Below, one piece after another: positions 36,036 to 46,004 of a stretch of DNA of 64,000 nucleotides. Source of the stretch: JBBRHQ01 sp963815645 (lineage in GTDB: Bacteria; Actinomycetota; Thermoleophilia; Solirubrobacterales; 70-9); NCBI GenBank assembly GCA_963815645.1, contig CAWFHL010000001.1, positions 1,674,001-1,738,000 of the forward strand. Reading direction: 5' to 3'. Within the stretch, counting starts at the first letter, position 1. Every line of letters begins with the position of its first letter. A program made the position numbers and the translations under genes. A model generated the notes under the pieces. That model was not told the DNA's origin. It worked only from the letters and a program-made list of their open reading frames with translations, and ran no database searches.

Positions 36036-39000
36036 ATGAAGTGCCCCTCATGTGGCAACGAGAACCGGGAAGGGGCGGCGTTCTGCGATTCCTGCGGGGC
36101 GCGGCTCGAGCCACCGGAGCCCGAGAGCGCCGGCGGCGCCGAGCCCGACTCGCCCGCCCCGGCGCCACTTCCCGAAGGAACTCCGCCGCGGGTCGCCGAT
36201 CACCTCGAGATGGTCGGTTTCATCGGCCGCGGCGGGCGCAAGGACGTCTTCCTGGCGCGCGACGAATCGCATTCCGGCCGCGAGGTCGCGGTGGCGCTGT
36301 TCGACACGGCCGGGCTGGGCGAGACGGCCCTGGCCAGGGCGCGGCGCGAGATGCAGGCGATGGAGCGCCTCGGCGAGCATCCCCACCTGGTTCCCGTCTA
36401 TGAAACGGGGGAGCAGGACGGACGCGCCTTCATCGTCAGCTATTACATGCCCGGAGGTGACGTCAAGGGTCTGCTGGCGGCCACCGAGGACGGCGGCCTG
36501 GGGGTATCGCGGGCCGTCTGCATCGCGATCGACGTCTGCCGGGCGCTGGAGCACGCCCACAGCTGCGGGATCGTCCACCGGGACCTGAAACCGGCCAACG
36601 TCTGGCTCGACGAGGATGGGGATGCCCGCCTCGGCGATTTCGGCCTCGCCGCCACCGGACCCGGGCGCGGGGGAGGGATGGTCGGGACCGTCACCTACAT
36701 CCCGCCGGAGCAGGCCCTCGGGCGGAGCACCGGCCCCCGCTCGGATCTTTACTCGCTGGGCGGCCTGCTCTACGAGATGGTCTGTGGCCAGCCGCCCTTC
36801 ACTGGAGGGGATGCGGTGGCGATCATCGGTCAGCACCTGAGCGCCGAGCCGGTCGCCCCGTCCCGCCACAATCCCGCCGTTCCCCCCGAGCTGGATCGGC
36901 TGATCGCCGAGCTGTTGGCGAAATCGCCGCGCGATCGCCCCGAGTCGGCGGCCGCCGTGCGGGAGCGCCTCGAGCAGATTCGTGACGCCCCGGCCCCCAC
37001 CGCCGACGAGGGCCGGTTGCCCGAGAACCCGCTCGAGGGCCTCGCCGGGGGCGTCTTCGTCGGCCGCGAGCAGGAGCTCGACGAGCTTCGCGGCGCTGCC
37101 GACGAGGCCCTCGGCGGCCGCGCCCAGCTGGTGCTGCTGGCGGGCGAGCCCGGGATCGGCAAGACGCGGACCGCGGAGGAAGTGGCGACCTTCGCCCGCC
37201 TCCGCGGCGCCAATGTCCACTGGGGACGCTGCCACGAGAGCGAGGGGGCGCCGCCCTACTGGCCCTGGGTGCAGGCGATCCGCTCCTACGTGCGCGAAGC
37301 CGACCCGGTCGCGCTCGCCTGGGAGATGGGAGCGGGCGCGCCCGAGATCGCCCGGGTCGTGCCCGAGGTCGCGGAAAGCGTCGGCGAGGCGACCTCGGAG
37401 CTGGGCGAGGACGAGCAGTCCCGCTTCGCCTTCTTCGACGCGATCTCGACCTTTCTCGCCAGCGCCTCCGCATCACGCCCGCTGGTCGTCGTCCTCGATG
37501 ACCTCCACTGGGCCGACGAGCCCTCGCTGCTGCTGCTCGAGTTCATCGCTCGGGCGCTCTCCTCTTCCTCGCTGCTCCTGATTGGCACCTACCGCGACGT
37601 CGAGCTGGGCCGCCATCATCCCCTCTCGCGGGTCCTGGGGGAGCTTTCGGGCCTGGAGCGCACCCGCCGGGTGGTGCTGCGCGGACTCGGGGAAGCGGAG
37701 ATCGCCAGCTATATCGAGCGCTCAGCGGGCGGGACCGCGCACCGAGCGCTGGTCGACGAGGTTCACCGCCAGACCGAGGGAAACCCTTTCTTCGTCGGCG
37801 AGGTCGTCCGCCTGCTGGCCAGCGAGGGGGCGCTCGACGACGGCGGCAGCGAGCGGCTGTCGATACCGCAGGGGGTGCGCGACGTCGTCGGGCGCCGACT
37901 CGATCGCCTCTCCGACTGCGCCAACGAAGCCCTGCGCAGCGCCGCGGCGATCGGGCGTGACTTCGACGAGGAAGCGCTCGCGCGGATCGCCGGGCTCCAG
38001 CGCGATGAGCTGGAGGAGGCGCTGGAGGAGGCGGTCGGGGCGCAGTTCCTCGACCCGCCTCGGCGACGGTCGCTACCGGTTCGCGCACGCCCTGGTCAGG
38101 GAGACCCTCTACGAGGAGCTGAGCGCCGCACAGCGTCCGGCGCTGCACAGCCGGATCGCGACCACGCTCGAGGAGCTCTACGCGGCTGAGCCCGGGCGGA
38201 CCTCCCGCCGGCTGGCCGAGCTCGCATATCACTTCAACGAGGCCGCCGCAGCCGGCGACCCGGAGAAGGCCATCGACTACGCCGAGCGGGCCGGCGACCA
38301 GGCGAGCGGCCAGCTTGGCTATGAGGAGGCCGCCGACCATTACCGTCGGGCGCTGGAGGCGGGCGAGATCGCCGGCATCGATCGCCGTCGCCGCTGCCTT
38401 CTTCTTCTTCAGCTCGGTGAGGCGAGGACGAGGGGAGGTCATTTGGGCGAGGCGCGGGAGACCCTGGAGGCCGCGGCCGACGAGGCGATCAAGCTCGGCG
38501 ATCCGGAGTTGATGACCCGGGCTGCCGTCGGGGTCTCGTTCACCGCCGAGGTCGGGGGCTTCGACGAGAGGATGGCGCAGGTGCTGGAGGCGGCACTTGA
38601 TGCGGTCGGCACCGGCGACAGCCCGCCGCGGGCGATCCTCCTCTCCTGGCTCGCCCAGGATTACTACTGGGTGGACCCCCAGGGGCGCTCGACCGATCTG
38701 CACAACGAGGCGATCGCGATGGCGAGGCGGCTCGGCGACGAGGGCACCCTCGCCCATGCGCTCAGCCGTGCCAACTTCGTCGACATCAACCCGCAGGCGG
38801 CCCGCGACGGAGTCGAGGTCAACACCGAGGTGATCGGCCTGGCGCGGAAGCTCGGCGACCGCGAGCTCGAGGTCCGCTCCCACGTGCTGCGCCTCAACAA
38901 CCATCTCACTCTCGGCGACATCCCCGCGGTCGACCGCGACCTCGACGCCTACGCGCGGCTGGCAACCGAGCTTCGGCAGCCGTCATATCTCTGGCACATC

Positions 39001-40377
39001 CCGATCCTGCGCGGGATGCGGGCGATGATCGACGGGCGCTTCGAGGAGGCCGAGGAGCTGGCGCAGGAGGCGCGGGCCGGGGGCGAGCGCGCCGGAGAGG
39101 CCCTGGCGCAGCAGTTCTTCGCCGTCCAGGCGCTGACCATCTATCGCCAGCAGGGTCGTTTGGAGGAGCTCGCCGATACTGTCGCCGGCCTGGCCAAGCG
39201 CTACCCGGCGATACGGGCCTGGAGCATCGCCAAGGCCGCCGTCCTCGCCGATCTCGGACAGCTCGACGAGGCCCGGGCCGAGTTCGACCTGCTGGCCGAG
39301 AACGATTTCGAGCGTATCCCCGAGGACGCGCAGTGGACGATCTCCCACGCGCTGCTCACCGATGCCGCCTTCAACCTCGGCGACGCCGACCGTTGCCGCG
39401 CTCTGCGGCAGCGGCTGGCGCCCTATCGGGGGCTGGTCGTCGTCGCCGGGCGCTCCGCTGCGGCCCGCGGCCCGGTGGCCCGTTACCTGGGCCTGGCCGC
39501 CGAAACCGCCGGCGAGACGGAGACCGCGGTCGCCGACTACGAGGAGGCGGTCGCCACGTCGCGGAGGATGGGGGATCGGCCATTCACGGCCGAGTCCTCG
39601 ATCGATCTGGCCCGGGTCCTGCTGGCACGCGGGGGCGGTGAAGACGCGGAGCGAGCCGCCGAGCTGCTCGACAGCTCGCTCGACGCCGCCCAGAGGCTGC
39701 GGATGCCCGGGGCGTCGGAGCGGGCGCTGGCCGTGAAGCTTGAATCCCAGGGGCTCAGCGGGATCGACGTCGAGGAGACGATCGACGACGTGATCGGGGC
39801 GATCGAGCAGGAGCGACCTGACGTCCGTTCCTACGCAGCTCCAGACGGCAGCGTCACCATCTTGTTCAGCGACATCGAGAGCTCGACCGCGATGACCGAG
39901 CGCCTCGGCGATGAGCGCTGGCTCGGCGTCCTGCGCGACCACAACTCGGTCTTCCGCGAGAAGCTCAACACCTACGATGGCTACGAGGTCAAGAACCAGG
40001 GCGACGGCTTCATGCTCGTCTTCCCCAGCCCCGTCGGTGCGCTGCGCTGCGCGATCGAGGTGCAGCGCGCCTTCGAGGAGCGCGCCGCCGAGCGGCCCGA
40101 CGAGCGGATACGGGTCCGGATCGGCCTCCACACCGGCGAGGCGATCGCCGAGGAGGGCGATTTCTTCGGGCGAAACGTGATCCTCGCGGCGCGGATCGCA
40201 GCCCAGGCGCGCGGTGGGGAGATCCTCGTCTCCGAGGCGCTCCACGAGCAGTGCGGGGTCGACGAAGGGATCGATTTCGGCGAGCCGCGCGAGCTCGAGC
40301 TCAAGGGCCTGGCCGGCACGCACACCGTGTTCCGGGCCGAGTGGCAGCGCGACGTTGCCGCGGTCGGTGGCGTCTGA
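36036..40377 (+). CDS. Zinc ribbon - Ser/Thr kinase - AAA ATPase - TPR - class III nucleotidyl cyclase fusion (one frameshift)
   Basis: About 1,446 residues once an extra base near 38055 is discounted. Order: zinc ribbon (C3, C6, C17, C20); kinase domain (about 58-310) with glycine loop GRGGRKDV, HRDLKPANV and DFGLA, but alanine/aspartate where the beta-3 Lys is expected (REVAVALFD); AAA/STAND ATPase (about 340-680) with Walker A GEPGIGKT and Walker B VLDDLHWADE; a TPR-like helical region (about 700-1240); and a class III cyclase domain at the C-terminus. In the cyclase, FSDIESST and QGDGF supply the two metal Asp, Lys in EVKNQGDG specifies adenine, and NVILAARIA holds the transition-state Asn and Arg. 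It is likely a signal integrator making cAMP. The frame changes from FLDPPRRRS to FLDRLGDGRYRFAHAL, so sequence error is plausible. Confidence 0.88.
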
Positions 40378-40417
40378 GCGGCTCGACATACCGACCCGCC
40401 CGCTCTAAGCTCGGAGC

Positions 40418-41734
40418 GTGGCTCGTCGCTTCCTTGCATCCGCAGGGGTCGTCCTGCTCGCGGTTGCGGGGCCGCCGGCTCTGGCCGACGCCAAGCACCA
40501 TCGGCCGGGGACGCTGGACCCGAGCTTCGGCCCGAAGGGCGCCACCTTCCACGCCGGCGGGATCTCCGGCTCCCTGCTGCCCGACGGCCTCGACAACTTC
40601 GGAGGCCTCGCCTTCGATTCCAGCGGCAGGATCATCCTTGCCGGCGACACAGACACACCGGCCGGCAACGACTTCGTGCTGGGCCGCCTTGGCCACAACG
40701 GCAGGATCGATCAAACCTTCGGCAATCCCGCGACTCACCTCTCCGTGGGCGACGTCGACGTGGGCAGCGACGACGAGGCCAAGGCCATCGCTGCCGGGCC
40801 CAACGGCACCATCTACGTCGCCACCGACACCAGCTCCGGTGGCGTCCACCGTTTCGGGATCTCCAGGGTGGCCGCCGGCGGCTCCTTCGACGGAGGCTTC
40901 GATGTCGATGGCAGGACGACGACCACGATCGGCCCCGATGCCGTGCCCGGAGCGATCGCGGTTCAGAGGAACGGCAGGCCGGTCATCGCCGGCCAGGCGA
41001 GCATCGCCGGCAAGCAGAACCTCGCCCTGGTTCGTTACCTGCCGAACGGCACCCCCGACCCGTCCTTCGGCGGCGGCGACGGGATCGCCACCACCTCCAT
41101 CGGCCAGGGGTTTATCGCCTTCGACGCCAAGGTGCAGAAGGACGGCAAGATCGTCGTCGCCGGCGGGGTCCAGGTCGGCGGTTCGGGAGCAAGGGCGGCG
41201 GCCGTCCGCTACCGCGCCAACGGCACCCTCGATCCGAGCTTCGGCAGCGGCGGCATCGTCCGGATGAAGGTCAGCAAGTTCAGCGTGGCCTTTGGCATCG
41301 CCCTCGGCTCGCGAGGCAAGGTCGTCCTCGTCGGCGTCTCGGACGCCAAGGTTTCGGGCTACGTCGCCAGGCTGACCCGGCGTGGGAAGCGCGACCACAG
41401 CTTCGGTGGCGGCGACGGCCTGTTGCGGTCCAACCTCCGCCAGGGGTTCGCCTATGTCACCGACGTCGCTCTGCAGCGAAACGGAAAGATAGTCCTGGCG
41501 GGTTTCGGGGGCGACGTCTTCGGCGTCCCCGGCGGGACCCTTGTGGCCAGGCTGACGCCGAAGGGGAGGCTCGACCGCCGTTTCGGCATTCGCGGCGCGC
41601 GGCTTTTCCTGCTCGGGGCCACTGCGTTCTCCCTGCCGGAGGTGGCGATCCAGAAGAGCGGGCGGATCGTCGTCGGCGGGGCATTCTCCGCCTTCGGGAC
41701 CGACGGCTTCCTCGCCGCGAGGCTCTACGGGTAG
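40418..41734 (+). CDS. Secreted delta-60-repeat protein
   Basis: A 438-residue protein with a signal peptide (ASAGVVLLAVAGPPALADA) and repeated units of about 55-60 residues. Each has a DPSFG-type turn (TLDPSFGPKG, TPDPSFGGG, TLDPSFGSG, KRDHSFGGG, RLDRRFGIR) and a strand such as VALQRNGKIVLAG. Delta-60 repeats form a beta-propeller-like fold in extracytoplasmic proteins; no enzymatic role is known. GTG start. It is followed at once by a broken extra repeat. Confidence 0.85.
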   Translation: MARRFLASAGVVLLAVAGPPALADAKHHRPGTLDPSFGPKGATFHAGGISGSLLPDGLDNFGGLAFDSSGRIILAGDTDTPAGNDFVLGRLGHNGRIDQTFGNPATHLSVGDVDVGSDDEAKAIAAGPNGTIYVATDTSSGGVHRFGISRVAAGGSFDGGFDVDGRTTTTIGPDAVPGAIAVQRNGRPVIAGQASIAGKQNLALVRYLPNGTPDPSFGGGDGIATTSIGQGFIAFDAKVQKDGKIVVAGGVQVGGSGARAAAVRYRANGTLDPSFGSGGIVRMKVSKFSVAFGIALGSRGKVVLVGVSDAKVSGYVARLTRRGKRDHSFGGGDGLLRSNLRQGFAYVTDVALQRNGKIVLAGFGGDVFGVPGGTLVARLTPKGRLDRRFGIRGARLFLLGATAFSLPEVAIQKSGRIVVGGAFSAFGTDGFLAARLYG

Positions 41735-41741
41735 CGTGGCG

Positions 41742-41858
41742 CGGTGTCACCGACCTCGCCCTGCAGCGCAAACGGCAAGATCGTCGTCGCCGGGCAGCTC
41801 ACTGTCTTCCCCGGCACCGCCCGCCTCTTCGGCGATCCGGTGCGCCCACTAGGGCGCC
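41742..41858 (+). pseudogene. Broken delta-60 repeat remnant
   Basis: Directly after the stop of the delta-60 protein, the bases encode GVTDLALQR, then, one frame over, NGKIVVAGQLTVFPGTARLF, which is one repeat unit of the same kind. An extra A in CGCAAACGGC causes the shift. It is either a 3' fragment left after a duplication or deletion within a longer repeat gene, or an old paralogue tail. Confidence 0.6.
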
Positions 41859-42614
41859 TCAGTACTTCTCGGCGGCTTCCTCGAGCATCGCCCGGAGGCT
41901 GGCGTTGCGTACGGGCTCAGCGTGCCCGGCGCAGACCGTCGCCGGATCGAGCGCGGCCAGCTTGCGAAGCGAGTCCTTGGCCCGCTGGTGGTTCCAGGCA
42001 AAGGCCGGGTGGGGGACGGTCCCCACACCGGGAGGCAGCGGCCGAAACTTGACGGAATCGACGAAATAGATCGTGTCGCTGACGATCGCCAGGCGATCCG
42101 ACTCGCGCCAGAGCCCGATCAGTCCGGGGGCGTGGCCGGGCAGGTCGATCACCTTGAAGCCGGCGACCTCGTCGCCCTCGGAGACGATCCCGTCGATCCT
42201 CACGGCGCCGCCGTCCCAGCGCTTCAGCAGGGTCGGGTAGATCCAGCGCACCGGGGCGACCTCGACCAGGGAGAGGTTCATGTAGGCGGGGATCGGCGTG
42301 TCGTTCTCAGCGTCGGCGACTTCGTCCGGGTGGCAGAACACGGGGACCCCCATCGCCCCGGCGGTCCCGCGATGGTCGGCGTGCGCGTGCCCAAGGACGA
42401 TCCGCTTGATTGGTCCCAGCTTCTCCGCCACCGCCCGGTTGGCCTTGACCATCCCCCGGGTCCCGGCGTCGAACTGCACCAAACCGCCGTCCTCCTCGAG
42501 GAAGTAGACGTTCATCGCGTGGCGGATGTCCCCGCGCAGCAGCCAGACGTCGTCGGCGACCTTCTCCAGGGTCGGGCTCATCGGCCCGCTGCCGAGCACT
42601 CTCTCTTCTGGCAT
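41859..42614 (-). CDS. Metallo-beta-lactamase-fold hydrolase
   Basis: About 251 residues from ATG at 42614, which has GGAGGGAACG upstream. The metal motif is GHAHADHRGTAG (HxHxDH). A later HAPGLIGLW segment (third-site His), the VSDTIYFV segment with the bridging Asp and the final VCAGHAEPV give the remaining metal ligands. It belongs to the broad glyoxalase II-like/MBL-fold group; the substrate is unknown. The frame is open upstream to 42830 but without family similarity. It is divergent from a very small membrane ORF. Confidence 0.85.
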   Translation of the reverse strand: MPEERVLGSGPMSPTLEKVADDVWLLRGDIRHAMNVYFLEEDGGLVQFDAGTRGMVKANRAVAEKLGPIKRIVLGHAHADHRGTAGAMGVPVFCHPDEVADAENDTPIPAYMNLSLVEVAPVRWIYPTLLKRWDGGAVRIDGIVSEGDEVAGFKVIDLPGHAPGLIGLWRESDRLAIVSDTIYFVDSVKFRPLPPGVGTVPHPAFAWNHQRAKDSLRKLAALDPATVCAGHAEPVRNASLRAMLEEAAEKY

Positions 42615-42692
42615 CGTTCCCTCCGGGCGGGTGAGGATCGCGGCCAGTCTATTCGGCGGGGTCCGGAGGATCAGCCTCTCTAGGCTTGCGCC

Positions 42693-42842
42693 ATGCCAAG
42701 GCTGTGGAAAGTCGGGATGGTCGTCCTGATCGCCTGCCTGCTCGCGTCGATCGTGATCGGCTCGGTCCGTCTCGCGACCACCCAGACCGAGATCCTCGGC
42801 GCCGGCTTCAGGGGTTGGCACGGCACCCATTTCCCCCGTTAG
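42693..42842 (+). CDS. Small single-pass membrane protein (49 residues)
   Basis: Opens with MPRLWKVGMVVLIACLLASI, a single hydrophobic helix with a basic N-terminus, then a short polar tail ending FRGWHGTHFPR before TAG. It lies between the MBL hydrolase and the stress protein, about 40 bases upstream of the latter. It could be a real small membrane protein or a chance frame. No homologue is recognised. Confidence 0.4.
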   Translation: MPRLWKVGMVVLIACLLASIVIGSVRLATTQTEILGAGFRGWHGTHFPR

Positions 42843-42884
42843 TATCCCCTCGGCTCAGCGACCCACGAAGGAGGAGATCGGCGA

Positions 42885-43331
42885 GTGTTCAGTCGCATCG
42901 TGGTCGGGACCGATGGATCCGACACCGCCGCCGAGGCGGTGCGCCAGGCATCCTGGCTGGCGAAGCTGACCGGCGGCCGGATGGACGTCGTCAGCGCCTT
43001 CGAGCCGGTATCGCGGCGCCGGGTCGAGGCGGAGCAGGGTGGAGCACCGGGTGACGTGCAGCACGAGTTCCATCCCCGCGAGGACGTCAACATCACCCTC
43101 GAAGCCGCCGCCGCGGCGGCCAAGGGTGAGGGTGTCGAGGAAGTCACCACCCACGCCCGCGAGGGGGATCCCGCCGACGCGATCCTCGACGTCGCCGAGG
43201 AGGTCAAGGCCGACCTGATCGTCGTCGGCAACAAGGGGATGACCGGCGCCCGCCGGTTCCTGCTGGGGAGCGTCCCGAACAAGGTCTCCCATCACGCTCC
43301 CTGCAGCGTGATCATCGTCCGCACCGTCTAG
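42885..43331 (+). CDS. Universal stress protein (UspA family)
   Basis: A 148-residue UspA-fold protein. The N-terminal strand IVVGTDGSDTA and the ATP-binding motif GNKGMTGARRFLLGSVPNKV (G-2X-G-9X-GS) near the C-terminus show the ATP-binding subclass. GTG start with GAAGGAGGAG eight bases upstream. It likely buffers stress or binds nucleotide; the gene stands alone. It converges with the protease gene. Confidence 0.92.
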   Translation: MFSRIVVGTDGSDTAAEAVRQASWLAKLTGGRMDVVSAFEPVSRRRVEAEQGGAPGDVQHEFHPREDVNITLEAAAAAAKGEGVEEVTTHAREGDPADAILDVAEEVKADLIVVGNKGMTGARRFLLGSVPNKVSHHAPCSVIIVRTV

Positions 43332-43367
43332 CGCGGGGGCCCAGGGAGGCGGGGTGAAGAGCCGGGC

Positions 43368-44714
43368 TTAGAGGCTCGGATCGGTGGCTGCGGCGGCGTC
43401 GATCAGCCCTGCGCCGAATCCGGGGTCCCACCCGGGAGCGCCGAGATCGCGGGCGGTCGTCTTCAGCCTCCAGCCGACCTGCCCCGGGTCCGGATCGGAG
43501 CCGAGCACGCCGCTGGCAAGGACCATCGCCGCGACCCCGCTGACGTGTGCGGCGGCCATCGAGGTCCCCACGTACTGGTTCGGGAGGCCAAAGGAGAGTG
43601 GGTCGCCTCCGCGCAGCGTCACCTGGAAGATCGGCCGCGAGGCGCGCGACGTGCAGCTCCGGGGCGGGCCGCCGCCGCCGGGGGCGGCGAGGTCGATGTC
43701 GTTCCCGGTCAGCGAGTAGTCCCCGAGGCAGGCGCCTTCGGTGGTACCGGCAACGCCGATCACGTTGGGGAGGGTCGCCGGCGGCGAGACGCAGGCCTCC
43801 GAGCCGCGGTTGCCGACCGAGGCGACAAGCACAGCGCCCTTCTTGTGGGCATGGCGGATCGCCGCGGCGACCGGCTTCACCTTGGCGTGGCAGGAGAAGT
43901 TGAAGCTCATGTTGATCACGTCTGCGTGATGGTCGGCGGCGAAGCGGATCCCGCGGGCGATGTCGTCGGATTGGCCGCGGCCGAGGCTGTTCAGGACCCG
44001 AACCGGGATCAGCTTCGCGCGGGAGGCGAGGCCGGTCAGCCCGATGCCGTTATTGGTCCGCTCGCCAATCGTCCCCGCGATGTGGGTCCCGTGGCCGTTC
44101 TCGTCGAGGGCGATCGGGTCGTTCTTGACGAAGTCATAGCCCCTCGCGAACTGCTTGCGGACGAAGTCGGGGCTGCGGCGGAATCGCCCCTGCGCGGAGC
44201 GGAAGTTGCGGTAGGCGACGCCGGTGTCGAGGACGGCAATCCTCACGCCCTTGGCGCCGGCGCGCCCCGCCTGCTGGAGGTTGTGCCAGGCGCCGATCGC
44301 GTCGATCCCGCCGCGCGACTGGAACTGGTCCTTGCCGGCCTGCGGATCGCACAGCGACCCGCAGGGCAGGAAGTTCCACTGCTTTCGAACCCAGCCTCCG
44401 GCGGGGCCGGGCTTGCCGGGGACGGTGCCGGGATCGTCGGGAATCCGGGCAGAGGCGACGGCGATGTAGTTGGGAACGGCGTAGTCGACGTGGGGGTTGT
44501 CGCGAAGCGCCGCGGCGGCGGCCGGGACCCCGATGCCCGGCGGCAGGTCCACGGCCCGACCCGTACCCTGCCGGTCGAATTTGACGACCACCTGTCCCGG
44601 CGCGTAGGCGGGCTTCGGAGCGACGGCACGGGCCGGTCCCGCCGCGGAGAGGGCGGCGACTGCGGGCAGCGTCAGCGCCGCGAAAGTGATCAAGAGTCGT
44701 CTCATCTCGGGCAT
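43368..44714 (-). CDS. Secreted S8 (subtilisin-like) serine protease
   Basis: A 448-residue protein with an N-terminal signal peptide (LLITFAALTLPAVAALSAAGPARA) and a propeptide-like segment before the peptidase domain. Catalytic Asp lies in AVLDTGVAY, His in NGHGTHIAGT, the oxyanion Asn in ASVGNRGS and Ser in GTSMAAAHVSG. The start may be ATG 44714 or ATG 44705; GGGAA lies 8-9 bases before the second. There are Cys-containing inserts (FLPCGSLC, SCHAKV). It is likely an extracellular protease. Confidence 0.92.
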   Translation of the reverse strand: MPEMRRLLITFAALTLPAVAALSAAGPARAVAPKPAYAPGQVVVKFDRQGTGRAVDLPPGIGVPAAAAALRDNPHVDYAVPNYIAVASARIPDDPGTVPGKPGPAGGWVRKQWNFLPCGSLCDPQAGKDQFQSRGGIDAIGAWHNLQQAGRAGAKGVRIAVLDTGVAYRNFRSAQGRFRRSPDFVRKQFARGYDFVKNDPIALDENGHGTHIAGTIGERTNNGIGLTGLASRAKLIPVRVLNSLGRGQSDDIARGIRFAADHHADVINMSFNFSCHAKVKPVAAAIRHAHKKGAVLVASVGNRGSEACVSPPATLPNVIGVAGTTEGACLGDYSLTGNDIDLAAPGGGGPPRSCTSRASRPIFQVTLRGGDPLSFGLPNQYVGTSMAAAHVSGVAAMVLASGVLGSDPDPGQVGWRLKTTARDLGAPGWDPGFGAGLIDAAAATDPSL

Positions 44715-44811
44715 TTCCCAGTTGGAACCCTGCTCGCCGGACCCGTCGGCTATTCACCTAACACCGCCCCTGCGGCGAAGTTGCCCGGCCGGGCGGCATA
44801 GTCTGCTGCCC

Positions 44812-45285
44812 GTGGAAGCCGGCTTCGAGCGCCCCCAGATTCCCCACGAGGAAATGATGCGGCTGGCGATCGGGCAGGCGATCGCCGCCCAGCGACAGGG
44901 CGACGTGCCGATCGGCGCCGTGATCGCCGCCGAGGGCGAGCCGATCGCCCTCGCCGGCAACGAACGCGAGCTGCGCGGCGATCCCACCGCCCACGCCGAG
45001 CTGCTTGCGATCCGCGCCGCCTCCGTGGTGCTCGGCGGGTGGCGGCTTCCGCTGACCACGCTGTACGTCACCCTCGAGCCCTGCGCGATGTGCGCGGGGG
45101 CGGCGATCCTCGCCCGGGTCCCATCGGTCGTCTTCGGCGCCTGGGACCCGAAGGCCGGCGCCGCCGGAAGCGTCCTCAACGTCCTCGCCGAGCCGGCGCT
45201 CAACCACCGTCCCCAGGTAACGGGCGGCGTCCTCGCCGAGGAGTGCGCGGGCCTGCTTCGACGCTTCTTCGCCGATCGCCGCTGA
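44812..45285 (+). CDS. tadA: tRNA-specific adenosine deaminase TadA
   Basis: Converts A34 to inosine in tRNA-Arg(ACG). A 157-residue zinc deaminase with HAEL (H61, E63) and PCAMC (C91, C94) as zinc and catalytic residues, plus GDVPIGAVI near residue 30. GTG 44812 is used as start; a second option is ATG 44857 within EEMMRLAIG, which would be too short. It precedes the tRNA-Ser(GGA) gene by 29 bases. Confidence 0.92.
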   Translation: MEAGFERPQIPHEEMMRLAIGQAIAAQRQGDVPIGAVIAAEGEPIALAGNERELRGDPTAHAELLAIRAASVVLGGWRLPLTTLYVTLEPCAMCAGAAILARVPSVVFGAWDPKAGAAGSVLNVLAEPALNHRPQVTGGVLAEECAGLLRRFFADRR

Positions 45286-45314
45286 GCCGCGATGCGGCTA
45301 CCCTTGGGGCGCCC

Positions 45315-45403
45315 GGAGAGGTGTCCGAGTGGCTTAAGGAGCGCGACTGGAAATCGCGTGGGCGGAATCTTCTGCCTCGTGGGTTCGAATCCCACCCTCT
45401 CCG
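45315..45403 (+). tRNA. tRNA-Ser(GGA)
   Basis: Acceptor GGAGAGG pairs with CCTCTCC, with G as discriminator. The anticodon stem CGCGA/TCGCG encloses CTGGAAA, anticodon GGA (codons UCC/UCU). A long variable arm (class II) follows, and the T-arm GTGGG-TTCGAAT-CCCAC is intact. No CCA is encoded. It is complete and well folded. Confidence 0.95.
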
Positions 45404-45468
45404 CTGTTCTTGGGGGCGCTCTCGGACAAGACCGCCGAGGCGCACTGCGATCTGTTTATCTCCCTCTC

Positions 45469-45920
45469 ACGAAGCCGACCTACCTTGTGGCGATCAGCGA
45501 CCAGAGGAGTTGAGCGCCCCTGGGGTAGGACCGGCACGGCAATGTCTGGTACTTCGGCGAGCGGACCAAGGAGCTGAACCGCCGCGGCAAGGTGATCAGC
45601 CGAGAGGGATCGTTCATGGCCGGCAAGAAAGGCGCTTGAGCGGGCCTCTGCATCCTCGGGCACCCGAGGGTCGGGACCCACGCCCGCCAGGAATTCTTCA
45701 AGGGTCACGCGGAGGACCATTTCAGGGTCCTCGCCCGCAGCGAGCGGGTATCGGTGCCGTTCGTCACCAAACGCCACGCCTTGCGCACCCGCGAGTGGAT
45801 CCCGCTCGAGCCTGGTGTGGTCGACAACGAGTACTACGTCGTGGCGTCGGGACGGTCCGCGAGCTCGCGATCAAGGGTCCGGTTGAGAAGCTTCGGCTTA
45901 TCTCATTCAAGCGGGGCTGA
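45469..45920 (+). pseudogene. Degraded gene of a conserved actinobacterial protein family
   Basis: One frame reads KPTYLVAISDQRS, then (after a stop) APLG, (after a stop) DRHGNVWYFGERTKELNRR, then FMAGKKGA, (after a stop) AGLCILGHPRVGTHARQEF, FKGHAEDHFRVLARS, LEPGVVDNEYYV. One base over, GTVRELAIKGPVEKLRLIS follows, ending at TGA 45918-45920. I recognise the pattern GNVWYFGE...GHAEDH...TPLEPGVVDxxYY as an uncharacterised, often secreted actinobacterial protein type. Three stops and one frameshift make it non-functional. It lies between the two tRNA-Ser genes. Confidence 0.65.
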
Positions 45921-46004
45921 TCGCAGACGACCAAGCGGTGCTACGGCCAAATCTGGCCGCAGCGCCCCGAAGATTGATCATCTAGCCTCTCGTGACGACT
46001 TCCC

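Noticed and set aside
40251..41267. Plus-strand 338-codon frame overlapping the start of the delta-60 gene
   Set aside because: It lacks a motif and is out of frame with the repeat protein, which has a signal peptide and regular repeats.
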